Below are positions 46,181-56,846 of a stretch of 64,000 nt of DNA, piece by piece. Made by a program: the position numbers and the translations under genes. The stretch's first letter is position 1; every line of letters starts with the position of its first letter. Origin of the DNA: Heliopora coerulea (Eukaryota; Cnidaria; Anthozoa; Scleralcyonacea; Helioporidae); assembly GCA_030142905.1 (NCBI GenBank), contig JASJOG010000253.1, positions 367,787 to 431,786 on the forward strand, in the 5' to 3' direction. The notes beneath the pieces are model-generated. The model was given only the letters and a program-made list of their open reading frames with translations, made no database searches and was not told where the DNA came from.

Positions 46181-46435
46181 ATTCTACGATCACTGGAACC
46201 TCATCAGTTAAATTGTGGCTTCTCGCTTTGCATATGTATGTGCCATTATCATCTTTCCCGACTTTCGTTAGCATTAGCGTGCTCTTTAAATATTGCTCAC
46301 TAAGCACTTTGCCATCTTTAGACCATGATGCAGTAGGAGGAGGGTTGCCGTTCGTACCGTTGCACAGGCACGTAATATTTTCACCTTCTTTTAACGATGG
46401 AATCCGAGAACAGTTTGTAGTTGCAGACGGTTGTT
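46181..46435 (-). CDS. Receptor gene 2, exon 3: Ig domain 2
   Basis: The exon is 255 bp, phase 1 at both ends, with acceptor TTGTTTTAG before 46435 and donor T|GTGAGT after 46181. It encodes an I-set-like Ig domain. The start is EQPSATTNCSR, the B strand has ITCLCNG, the C strand with tryptophan is in GNPPPTASWSKDG, and the F strand is DNGTYICKARS, then NLT and a G strand ending PVIVE. It is canonical in cysteines and tryptophan, with an additional cysteine pair (NCS, C-x-C) shared with gene 1. The NxT/S sites suggest glycosylation. The exon is fully open and lies between the V-like exon and Ig domain 3 as in gene 1. Confidence 0.92.
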
Positions 46436-46954
46436 CTAAAACAAAGTCAAAGAATAGATGCGTAAAACTCAAGCAACCAGAAAGCCAAAGTTTAAATTTC
46501 CTAGATTTCTTCGTCATTGATTTTCGGGTTTGACTGGGGAATTTTATCGCCCCAAGACGTTTTCAAGTATACGAATCTCAACTTGTTTCTATTCTAATTT
46601 ACGTTACACTTCGAACTCTAAGCGAGGACCTTCGCTAAAGTAGTAAACTTTACACACGTTGCCGTTGTTTACAACTCTCTTAGTAACTAGCACAACTAGC
46701 AGTAGGAAGAAATGCAATAAAATTTCAGCAGCAAGTGACCGCTATAGTAAAATACGACCTGTCTACTTCTTGGTTTGTTTGATGTGATCAACAACACCCT
46801 AGTTGCCAGTTCAAATGCAAATGGTTTGGTCAAAGTTTTAAGGGCGCCTAAAAGTAGCGAAGCCCGATCAAGAATTGTGACAATCATCAGGGTATCAAAG
46901 CAATCAACAAACAAGGCGGAAATCGTTACCTAACTATGAAAATTAAAGTCCAGT

Positions 46955-47245
46955 AAAAGACGCGTAGAAGAGGTATAATAAGGAAAAGATTTATGAGGAT
47001 CTAAGTTTCGTTGCATTTAACGTAACATCATCAGAGAACGAGATGAAATGTGAAAAAGACTTATTACAAGGCTACTTTTATACAAGGTTAAATTATTCAC
47101 TTAGGAATTTTTAATAGTAACCTTATAAGTAGTCTTTGTCACATTTGATTTCATTCTCTGATGATGTTGCGTTAAATGCAACGAAACGTTAGATCCTAAT
47201 AAACCTTTTCCTTATTATGCTTCTTCTACGAGTCTTTTCGTGTTC
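46955..47245. repeat. Foldback MITE with ~110-bp arms
   Basis: The left arm runs from about AAAAGACGCGTAGAAGAGG through TTTCGTTGCATTTAACG and CATCATCAGAGAA. The right arm is the inverse with about 10-15% mismatches. The element is about 290 bp, non-coding, and could fold into a long hairpin RNA. Confidence 0.8.
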
Positions 47246-48403
47246 TTTGATTTTCAAACTTCAATCACCCAGGTGTAGCACCACAAAGTTGACTGAAGAA
47301 ATCAATCACCAGAAATGGGAATTTCTGGTTCCGAAAAAGTGAATGTGCAACAAGATTCGCACAGAAATAAAACTGAAAACAGTCAAACAACTTCATGCAG
47401 GCGTTTCATGTCGACGATGTTCCGGACAGTGCATACTTCACCAAATTAGATAACTAGATCTGAGAAAGAGAACACCAAAAACATCGTCTAGAGAAACGAG
47501 TAAGTACAATATTAGGGTGGTTTATACTTGTACAGTGAAGATTTGACATTGCTGTTCAGTAAAACATCAGCCTCTTTTAAAATCTTGCTACCACTTCCAA
47601 CTTTATGACCGATAAAGCCATTTCCTTTAGTTACTCACTCTTGTAGTTATCTGTTTTTATTCGAAGATTTGAAAGACGGATAATGCTTAAGACTGCGCAG
47701 GAAACACAGGACTAGTATTTATGGCCTGTTTGACTAAGCTTGAAAATTTATGCACTAATGCTGTAACAGTTTAAAATAAAGTTCCGAATTTAAAATATCC
47801 ATTTTTTACCATCAAACAAGGTTTATCTGTGACACATATAACATTTCCATTGTTTGGATAGGTCTTTCAAAAGAACATAAGCCATCTTGAAATTTTCCAC
47901 CAGGGAAGTTCAAACAAAAAAGAGACCATCTAAATATCATCTGAACTGACAAACAGACCCTCTTCTAACAAACATTTAAGCTCAGAATTGCCGATGAGAG
48001 TCGATAAATACTCACAAAAAATATGCGTGACCATATAAGCACATTATAAGCTACTCTAGTGCCAATATTTAAGTGCATATCCCGCGTGTGAGAATTATAT
48101 AGATTCACATTCTTTGGATTTTTGCCATTATAAATGCATCTTGCTTTTAAAAAAATTCATCTCCAACGAGATTTTCGAGGCTAACGCTTCGTTTTGTCTT
48201 AGCATGGCTGGGAGAATAAACACGGGTACCTGCTTACCGGAAATGACGTCAAATTGGGTATGACTGAGAACAGCAAGTAAGTGATTTACATAGGGCAAGG
48301 TTAGGTTTCTGCTTGAAAAACTCGATTTTTGATTCGGAAAACCGTTCAGAATTGTTCGGAAACATGCAATAAGGTATGTCTTACTTTCAGGTATGTCTTC
48401 CTC

Positions 48404-48636
48404 AGATCCGGATTATAGCCGAAAAGTCTCAGGGACAGACGTCACAGAAGTCAAAGGTGATTCACGAACCTTTGGCGGAGGAAGAATGGATGTCCCTTCA
48501 AATCGAAGAAAGGATTGCAGATGAAAAGCGCTTAGAAGTACTTCGAAGTCGGTTAGAAGTGTCAGAACCAGTGGATAACTGCCACGTGACACTGCCATTA
48601 CGTTTCTCTTCAGCCTTGAATCTGGCAACATTTTAA
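48404..48636 (+). CDS. Unidentified charged open frame
   Basis: A plus-strand open frame preceded by an acceptor-like TTACTTTCAG. It reads LPQIRIIAEKSQGQTSQKSK, then EPLAEEEWMSLQIEERIADE and LEVLRSRLEVSEPVDN before stopping. Composition (charged, helical, fairly GC-rich) is more protein-like than the neighbouring DNA. It faintly recalls coiled segments ahead of the P2X7-like cysteine domain common in cnidarian transposon proteins, but the cysteine block is missing. It is probably a transposon or retrogene fragment; function unknown. Confidence 0.25.
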
Positions 48637-49433
48637 CACAATGGTAAGCAGGGAACCAGGCGGGAATTGCAATTTTTGAATAAATATAATAGCACAACAC
48701 GACACACGCAGTACGGTCATAATCAGATAAAATCAACTTATGTCTACTGCTCTAACCTAGAGTAAGGATAAAATTATAGTTTGCAATGAATAAACAGATA
48801 ACTTCTATTACGGGATCTTTAGTAGTCGGAAATATAATTTAAGAATATTAAAATAACGAAAGATGAACGGAGATAATATTGCCTGTTAAAGAAGGTTTAA
48901 GCCTACAAAATTCTGTCCCTTCTGTCATGTCTATTCTACCTAGTCCCTTCTGTCATGTCTATTCTAAAAGTTTATACGTCCTACAAAAGACGTATGTCGT
49001 TTGAGTCCTAGCAGAGAGACCGAATTTTGTAGAAAAAAAGAAATTTCCTCCATGTGCAATTTAAAGCATTTCTGGCAAGTGATGTTGATGATTTCCATTT
49101 CCTTAGAAAAAGAAATTTCTATAACAATGCGCGACATGGTAAAACTGTTCGAAAATTGTATTTCGATTATCAATTAAATAAGCTTATTGTTGACCCATGA
49201 CTTTTTAAACTTACGGCTTTATAATCCTATAAAAGTTGCATATTAAATGCGATTAGATTTCAAGGCGATTTTTCTGAAAAGGAATGAACAAGGAGAGCGA
49301 TATCTTTAGGTATATCGGCCTAGTGGGGCGAAATCACCGGCGATTTCGGCCAAGGGAGGACGAAATAACATGGGCGGACGTCTCTATGACTCAAGATCCG
49401 GCATATCTCTAGTAAAATTAACCGGTTTCTTAC

Positions 49434-49769
49434 CTAATATGATGACCAGAATGTTAGACCTGATTAAGTTACCACCAGCACTAGCCGTCAAGGTTACTGC
49501 AAGAGTGTACGTCCCATTGTGACTTATATTCGCATTTTGAAATACAAGTGTTGTTCCGTCTACGACACTGTACGTTTGATCAAGAATAACTGGAACTGAG
49601 GCACGAAAACCTAGAGCAGCCACGTCTTTAGCTTGAGTTGATCCAAACCTGGTAAAAGTCCACTGAACACCAAAAATATCAGACGATGGAAATTTAACTT
49701 CCCATGGCAGTTTAACCGATGAACCTGGAAGCCAATATGTAGCATTACCATCAGGAAACGAGATCTGTG
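49434..49769 (-). CDS. Receptor gene 2, exon 2: N-terminal V-like Ig domain without canonical cysteines
   Basis: The exon is 336 bp, phase 1 at both ends, with acceptor TTCTCTTAG before 49769 and donor TTAG|GTAA after 49434. Joined to the leader it starts SQAQISFPDGNATYWLPG. It has the C-strand tryptophan (GVQWTF), the F-strand SHNGTYTLAV and a G strand ending VIILG. Both canonical cysteine positions are occupied by other residues. Compared with gene 1, about 28 of 111 residues differ, against roughly a dozen silent codon differences by hand count. Most replacements lie after residue 45. As the membrane-distal domain it is the likely ligand-binding module. No upstream ATG exists in this copy, which supports a separate leader exon. 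Confidence 0.92.
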
Positions 49770-50223
49770 CTAAGAGAAGAAAAAAAAAATCAAGAAAACA
49801 ACAGAAATTTGGCGTCTGACCAGATTTTCCACCTAAATGGAGAACGGAGGTCAAGATAATCTCATTCTCTACCAGTGATGCAAAGTATACTTTCCGACTG
49901 GCTATATGCAATAATTGTAACCAGGCGCGTAGCCAGGAATTTTTCTTGGGGGGACGGGGTGGTGTCAATGTCGAGCAACTTTTGACGCTGGAAATTTTCA
50001 ATACTCCAAAAGATGTACTGCCTTCTTCTATGCTAGTTCATTTCATAAAAGAATTATCTGAGCGTCATGGTAATGGAGAGTTAGGCTAACGACCACGCTT
50101 TCTAAAGTCCATCGTTTGTTTATTTCACTTCTATTTACAGAATATTTTTTTTATTTAAAAGAAGACTCGAATAGATGATTACTTTCGCTTCACTCCAGCT
50201 ATTTTTTTGAACTAAGGTCAATT

Positions 50224-50360
50224 TTGAGTTGACCCTGATCTGGTAAAAGTCCATTAAACATCAAGAATATCAGACGATAAAAATTTAATTTCAAATGGCA
50301 GTTTAAAAGATGAACCTGGAGGCCATTGTGTAACATTACCATAAGGAAACAAAATCTGTG
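50224..50360 (-). pseudogene. Decayed partial V-like exon (locus 2)
   Basis: This matches the first ~45 codons of the V-like exon. It retains the regions for GNATYW and DIFGV in broken frames and ends at the same GTCAACTCAA breakpoint as the partial copies in gene 1. The splice acceptor is not preserved. It lies some 450 bp upstream (in gene sense) of the intact V exon. Confidence 0.7.
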
Positions 50361-50623
50361 CAATGAATTAAGAAAACGGGGATTAAGTACGCATTCCAAC
50401 AAAGAAGTAGATGGGAGTCAATTCCCACGGGACAATATATGGATGGGGAAGTGTTTCTGCCGAAATAATTACTACTTATTCACCGAGCGTAAGTTCTCTA
50501 CCAGTGAAATATTGGATTGGAGTTTTTAAGTATGGACCGAGACGAGCGCAGGGAATTGAGGTCCGCACAAAAACCGAGGTTTTTGTTATATTTAGTTTTG
50601 TTATGTTGTTTACATATACGTAT

Positions 50624-50637
50624 AAATATATATATAC

Positions 50638-50689
<52 letters not shown>

Positions 50690-50690
50690 G
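50624..50690. repeat. TA/ATAC dinucleotide microsatellite
   Basis: About 65 bp of almost pure TA repeat beside the SINE-like unit. A second, mixed TATA/GATA run lies at 51013-51052. Confidence 0.9.
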
Positions 50691-50965
50691 AAGGAGGAAA
50701 ATCTCGAGTGTCTGGATATTATTAAGACCCAACCGGGACCTGTTGCGAAAAATGCAACATTGGGCCTTCCGGCTGGTAATCGAACCCGCGACCTCGCCAA
50801 TCTAGTGCGATGCTCTGCCAACTGAGCTACGGAGGCCGTTGCCAAGAGCATGGCCACGAGTTCAGTGTATATATGGCAGTTAGCGTTCGAGTGTAAGTGT
50901 GTCTTAATAATATCCAGTTCGAGTGGGTCTTAATAATATCCAGACACTCGAGATTTTCCTCGATC
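50691..50965 (-). mobile_element. tRNA-related SINE-like unit 1 with terminal inverted repeat
   Basis: On the minus strand, 50837-50771 reads as a tRNA-like body. It starts GGCCTCCGTAGCTCAGTTGG (A box), has a CTAGATT anticodon-like loop, and a B box GGGTTCGATTACC. This is the internal RNA polymerase III promoter of tRNA-derived SINEs. The acceptor and T stems are imperfect and there is no CCA-ready end, so it is not a working tRNA. The outer sequence AGGAGGAAAATCTCGAGTGT at 50692 recurs inverted at about 50942-50961. The unit therefore has ~38-bp inverted ends, unusual for a SINE. Confidence 0.65.
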
Positions 50966-50971
50966 AAATAT

Positions 50972-51012
50972 CTACATGAGGCCCAATAGGCCGAAACGGT
51001 TCCGTCTGCAGT
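50972..51012 (+). ncRNA. Degenerate hammerhead ribozyme remnant
   Basis: GGCC-CAATA-GGCC, GAAAC and the short stem III (ACGG-TTCCGT) followed by CTGCAG match the 3' two thirds of the hammerhead at 17281-17326. The 5' core reads CTACATGA instead of CTGATGA and no stem I partner is visible, so it should be inactive. Confidence 0.6.
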
Positions 51013-51060
51013 TATATATATATATAGATAGATAGATAGATATAGATATATAATTTTTCA

Positions 51061-51240
51061 AGGAGGAAAATTTCGAGTGTGTAGATATTTTTTAAGACTC
51101 AACCGGGACTTGTTGCGAAAAATGCAACTTTGGGCCATCCGGCTGGGAATCGAACCCGCGACATCGCGAATCTAGTGCGATGCTCCAACAACTGAGCTAC
51201 GGAGGCCGTTGCAAAGAGCATGGCCACGAGTTCAGTATAT
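51061..51240 (-). mobile_element. tRNA-related SINE-like unit 2
   Basis: A second copy of the same unit. The tRNA-like body is at 51141-51207 (minus) with A box TAGCTCAGTTG and B box GGGTTCGATTCCC, better preserved than in unit 1. The adjoining AGGAGGAAAATTTCGAGTGT also matches. The inverted far end seen in unit 1 is absent. Confidence 0.65.
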
Positions 51241-51359
51241 ATAATGTTGGTAATGCCGATTAAGTGATAGGTATATTCAAAATTCGAATATAAATATATA
51301 CATATATAAAATCATTAAAAATTCATGAGGAAAAGACAAAAGAAAATCATAAGCGTGTC

Positions 51360-51810
51360 GGATCTATATGTGTGATAAAGATACATGTGCCTTTGTATGA
51401 GAAGAAGTTCAATTTTTTCGGCTTACCAAAGATAAATTTCCAAACTTTCATCGCGAATTAGGGTATTAAGAGGTGAGTTTCATAAGACATTTAAAAAACT
51501 CGCAATTCGTGCTTTATCGGGTCGTTAACACTCGGCTATCGCCTCGTGTTTTAAATCCCGATAAAGTATTCCTGCTCGGTTTTTAAATATTGCATATACA
51601 TTTAAAAACCGAGCAAAGTGCTTAATCGGGATTCAAAACACAAGGCTATAGCCGAGTGATTCCGATCCGATAAAGCACGTACTACGAGTGTTTTTGATGT
51701 CTTCTAAAATGAACCATTTAATACGTTAAAATTCGAAGAAAGTTTGGAAATGTATCTTTTGCAAGCCGAAAAAATACACTTCCTATTCACAAAACAAATT
51801 CACATGTGTC
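51360..51810. repeat. Long foldback (palindromic) element
   Basis: Two arms of roughly 215 bp are inverted copies around a centre near 51590 (CGGTTTTTAAATATTGC and its partner). The left arm includes TTCGGCTTACCAAAGATAAA and ATCGGGTCGTTAACACTCGG; the right arm carries the inverse forms. Copy 1 of the duplication retains only the right arm (17538-17700), ending where the hammerhead repeat begins. It is non-coding, and the arms are about 85-90% matched by eye. Confidence 0.75.
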
Positions 51811-54800
51811 TTTATCACTTCTAAAGATAGGAACACGGTTATGATTTTCTTTAAAATATACCATAATATAAAATACTAAAATGTAATCTTATTATAAACT
51901 TAATGTCTGGTGCCGAGGGAAACCAAAACTTACTGTTTCACGAGGGACAAGACACTAAGTGTTTTGTTATATAGCGACAGAGTCAAGAAAAAAAGAAAAA
52001 CGAGCTAACTCCGACCTCGATAGTTTCTGTAGGTTTTTCAGTGGCAATTCTTCTGCTGAAAACTCCATACAAATACAAAAAGTGATCCAACATCGTTTTT
52101 GGTAGTCTTTTGTGTACTTACCGAGTTTTTTCCCTCTATAAGATGTCTTATTTCACCGTGTGAAAGATTGGAAAAATGTAGTTTCTTAACTTCAGGCTAT
52201 ATTCACGCCTTCGTATGAAATAAAACATTCATCTGCTACTGGACTTTGTGCTATTTATCGCCAGAATTCATGCGATACGCTTTAATCGTGTGCTAAATAC
52301 ATATTTTGCTCAAGTGCTGTAGTGCTAACCGCAACAATTTTGAAATTGTTGCCCGCGCGGGATACATTTAGATTAAGACAAGACCATGTGACTATAATTC
52401 AACCAGTGGCATTAGGTTTTACCTCCAGCAAAGCTCGAGTTATATAATATTAAATTAAAGTACAGCCATGGAGGAGATTTTATTTTACACGTAATGAGCA
52501 CAAATGATCTCACTGTATTTAATAAATAGAAATTGCTTAGATATCTCTATGCTGTAATAGTAACATCAACAATGTCATTTCAACAGGAAAAATGCCTGTG
52601 TAAACAAGAGCCGATTTTATTGATGTATTTGTTCCAGCATTAAAAGGTTAGGGCTCACACTAAATGTCAAAAAACCAAGGTGCTTTGACATTGTTAAGTC
52701 TTTCCCGCATCACGATAGTGATCTATTTCACACGTAAATACTGATGTTGAGGCACGAAATTGTCAACGATGCACTAGAAAATCATTTGGAAAATTACGAT
52801 GTGTATTTGATAATCAAAACATTACCAAATAAACAAAATTGATGCTTCATATCTACGTTATTTTACTATCCCCTTTGTGCGGAGCAAAGACATAAACGCC
52901 ATACAGAGACCATCTAAAAATGCTGGCGGAAAAGCACCAATTCTGCATTAGAAAGATGTTGCCCGTTTTGCGAAAACAGTTTTGCACTTACATCAGTGTT
53001 ACCAAAGAAACTAATATAACCAGCATCGAATTTATACGACCACAAAGCATTAACTGTGACGGCTTGAACACGTTTCTCGCATGCCCTACAAAAAAATTCC
53101 TATACAGCCATTTCTTGACCAACCAAAGTGGACAAAATGCTTTCAGGGCGGGCTAAATAAGCGTTTTGAGGATTCTATCAAATCTAACCTAAGAAAGTAC
53201 GACATGAACATCGATCACTTCACTAACCCAGTAGCACATCGACTCAGGTGGATTAACAATTATTCGCTAAGGTATAGCAAAGTTTCAAAAAAACCGACTG
53301 AAGATTCTTATTTTTGAAGAGTGCCCTCAAGGAGTACTTTCCACCAAACTTACCACTTCACTTCCCAATACCTCAATCTTCGATGTTTTCAGCGAAGTGT
53401 GCCAATTAAACATCGGCCGATCAGCCAACGCCCTAATTATGTTGATTGGAAATGATTTTCGATATTGAGAGATTTTTTTGGCAGAAAATTCCAAATCTTT
53501 ACGAGTCTAAGCCGATGTGATGTAAGTTATGAAATATGAATAAAATTACTGTTGATTTACAGCAGATTCGCACTTTGGATTAAAGGTGTTTTGCCCCATA
53601 TGCAGTGAATTTCGTGCGCGAAAATGATGAGTGATCATCCCCTTCTTCGTAAGGCTTTGGCAAGCTCTAATTGAAAGCGACGTAACATCCGAACCCGAAT
53701 GGAAAACATCCCCTTTAAAAAATTCGAAAGGAAAAAAAAGGAACTCCAAGAAAGCATTCTGCCAAAAGAAGCAGAAGAATCGTAGCCAAGTCATTCAAGC
53801 AGTGTCTTGATTAAGCAAAACAAAAGCTCAAATTTGGTTGCGTTCAGCTTTTTTTCATGACACGACTAACTCAAAATAACGGGAAGTTGGAATATGATGC
53901 TTTTGTCGTACCCAGCAAGCAAAATAGCAAAACAATAAGCCCAGTCAAGTAAGGTTTAAGATATCTACTGCTTTACGTCAGTGGACATTCAGTTATTATG
54001 GTAAGGGTGTGCGACTTTTCTCACGTGTGTTTAAACGCAAATATACGGGTAGACATTTCTTGAAGAACTTTGGACAGTAGTAGAAGCAGGTTCTCTGCCT
54101 TAAAACCAAAGAGAGTTGGGACATGTAGTTTAAGCTGTCCGTCAATAACATATCCGTCAACTGGCATTTTGCGTCCAACTTTTTGTCTTAGAGCTGCATA
54201 ACTCTAAGAAATCCTTGCTGGCTTCCTTCCCCTGCCCCACTGATGTAGAATGTCCTAGCAGGCTACAGACAGCATCGTTACAATACATGTGTCTTTTTGT
54301 TCATAAAAATAGTGTATTTTAAAGTTAACAATTACCAAAAATTTAAAAAACTTATTAACAATTTGTAGGCAAAATTCAGTCAATATTAATGTTTAATCAG
54401 GGTCTGTAAAAATGACGCAAAGTTACTAACATGAAATCAATGTGCACGATATTTACAGAAGACGGCACTTACACTTGCAGTGCATCAGTTTTCACTTGTA
54501 AAATGATTTCTCTTTACTTTAAGCGTCTTCTAAATACGGCTTAAAGAATTTTTTTAAAGTAATTTCTAAAATTCGTATCCATTCTGTATCCGGATATATA
54601 GACCATCGCCTTTGTCCAGGGTTTTCATGGACCTTGAGGCTGAACGGCCACTCATTTTGTAAATAGCTATTACGACCTGTAATTTCCGTTTTTGCTGTAT
54701 AACAACTAAGTATCTGTCCTTACACCTGAACCAAATTCATACCTTTACAGCCGTAAAAGTTCTGGGAAGCGTTAAAAGATTAGGGCGGACTTATGATCAT

Positions 54801-56780
54801 TGCATGGGACTTCTACAAATCCTCATTTGGCTTTGGAGGACCTTTACCATATCGTTCTCTCATATCATACTACAACAAATTCAGAACTCGCTGAAATACT
54901 CGTATTGTGTATGCTATTCATAAGTTCAAAGTACTTATTACAAAAGTTTTGTAGGAAAACAAATTTGATCTTTTTTAAGCCTGCTGTTTTTAACGTTTAT
55001 AAAATTTTAGAGTCTAAATGAGATTAACACATCAGGTGATTGCAGAAAACTGCAAAAATTTCCTCCAAAGTAATTGGTCCAAGTTCATCACAACACTCAT
55101 CTGCCAGCAGCTAGGCCGGGTTCAATTTTGACAACTGTTAGAAATTTTACATGCACGAAAAATGCAGATTATCCCTTGAAATCTTGATGGAGTTCTCAAT
55201 AGCGTATTAGCATGGCCAGAAAACAAGGTTCAGTTTCGAGATCAACGAATTTCTCTTTTTTTCCACGAACAACGATTTTTCGTCACACATCGTTTTTCTG
55301 GAGTAATTGTTCGGGCGAAAAATTACGATGTAGACTTGTTACATAGACCAAATGTGTCCCTCGAAGTACAGTAACATGAGCGCTTTAAAAAATAACTACT
55401 AGGTATTGATATCAGCTGAAAAACTTCATTTTCAAACAGTAAAGGGTTGGCCATCATTACTACATGTGCTTCTTCAAATATCTGAACATAATTTCATATC
55501 CATTCTGGCCCACCAGTCCCTTACTGTAGTACCCTGCTTTTTTAAAATAGATCTAGCGTTCAGCTATCTTACTACGGTGCCAACTTTGAGGTTTGCTTTA
55601 TCGTAGAGATTGCTTGCCTTAAACAAACTGGTGAATTTGCCTTTGCAATAGTGCTGCTGTTTTCATTCACTGAAGTGTCTAGTCTAATGGTGACACTGGT
55701 AATTTTAACTTTAACTGATTCTTTAGTACAAAGGATCTCAATCCTAAATCATCTCAATCAGCGGGGACTTTTTCGTGCTCTCTTTCATATTGCTCACATG
55801 AGGATTCCTCAACACCAACATGGTTATTTCTGGCCCTACAAATCCAATTCCGTCTGCAGTGCTGATGCCTCTCCAACAGGTTTGCCAAACATCTTCGCTT
55901 CGTAAGTAGTAACGATGTTGACAAACTAGTCGTCCGACATTTCTACATCCTCAATGAATGCCATTCAGTTGCAGACTCGGAAGTGTGTGCAGTCCCACTC
56001 TTTAAATGTGGTAATGATGGCTGCAAGCCAGGCGCGTAGCGAAGAGGGAAGCGCACGGTAAACAATAGTTTTATACTAAAGTGTCTATAAAGGGGGAGGG
56101 GTCAAAATTCTCTTTTTCTGTCATTACACACGAGATGGAAGGCTCCCTACCTTGTAAAGGCTTCTCGCAGTGTTCGACGGTGTACCTTAGGCATACCAGT
56201 AAAAAGTTATGACATCGCTGCCTCTTATAAAATTTCTTTGCTACGCCGTAGGTGGAAGCTATATCAAAAGGTTCCATTTTCAAACTTTGTGGCATACAAC
56301 ATCATGAACTTAATAAACGTTTTTCTTTTCATTCAATTTTTCCCCCCTTCCACACATTTCTATTATTAATAGTATTTAAATATGCATCACATCCTCAGTT
56401 ACTGCTTACTCTCTCTTTTTGCACACTGATTGGTGATGAGTCTGTTCATCAGCTGTACTTACCACCAGGTTAACTATCATGATGATGTGGCTTTAACCAA
56501 TCAAAATATTTGAGGTTCAGCCTATAACAGGTCCATTACTTGGCCTCAGCTGAAATGAGGGTACAAAGTAAAAGGGTGACAGGGTACAGCTCAACAATTT
56601 TTTTTCCACGAAGCCAACAAGAATGAGCCAGCTGCAAAAAATACCTTTTTATGATCAATAGTAAACCAACTGTAATGTTTCAAAGTCAAGTTTGAATTTG
56701 CTGTGTCTTGCAAATGATCAGCTATCTTCAAACACCAAATTTGTTTCCAAACTGTGCTTAGTTATGCCTAGTACAAAATT

Positions 56781-56846
56781 AAGGAGTCATGCATATCAAG
56801 GAAGCCCCATAATATTATGGGGCTTCCTTGATATGCATGACTCCTT
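56781..56846. repeat. 66-bp perfect palindrome, copy 2 only
   Basis: Arms 56781-56813 and 56814-56846 are exact inverse complements with no spacer; the left arm starts AAGGAGTCATGCATATCAAG. The copy 1 paralogue at 22899-22931 has only the left arm (with one base change), followed by ordinary sequence. The inverted arm was thus created in copy 2. Confidence 0.95.

Larger units (their letters stand above)
46436..49433 (-). other. Intron 2 of receptor gene 2
   Basis: A 3.0-kb intron with donor TTAG|GTAA and acceptor TTGTTTTAG. It contains a foldback MITE (46955-47245), a plus-strand open frame at 48404-48636 and a two-copy tandem repeat around 48916-48968 (unit contains CCCTTCTGTCATGTCTATTC). 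Nothing else was found. Confidence 0.65.

Noticed and set aside
46213..46533. Plus-strand 106-codon frame
   Set aside because: It is the antisense shadow of the Ig domain 2 exon of gene 2.
50771..50837. Functional tRNA gene on the minus strand
   Set aside because: A and B boxes are present, but the T and acceptor stems are imperfect. A second copy 370 bp away shares repeat flanks, so it is a tRNA-derived repeat.
50498..50857. Frames of 102-119 codons across the TA repeat, both strands
   Set aside because: They translate a dinucleotide microsatellite (Tyr-Ile repeats) and a tRNA-like repeat; not genes.
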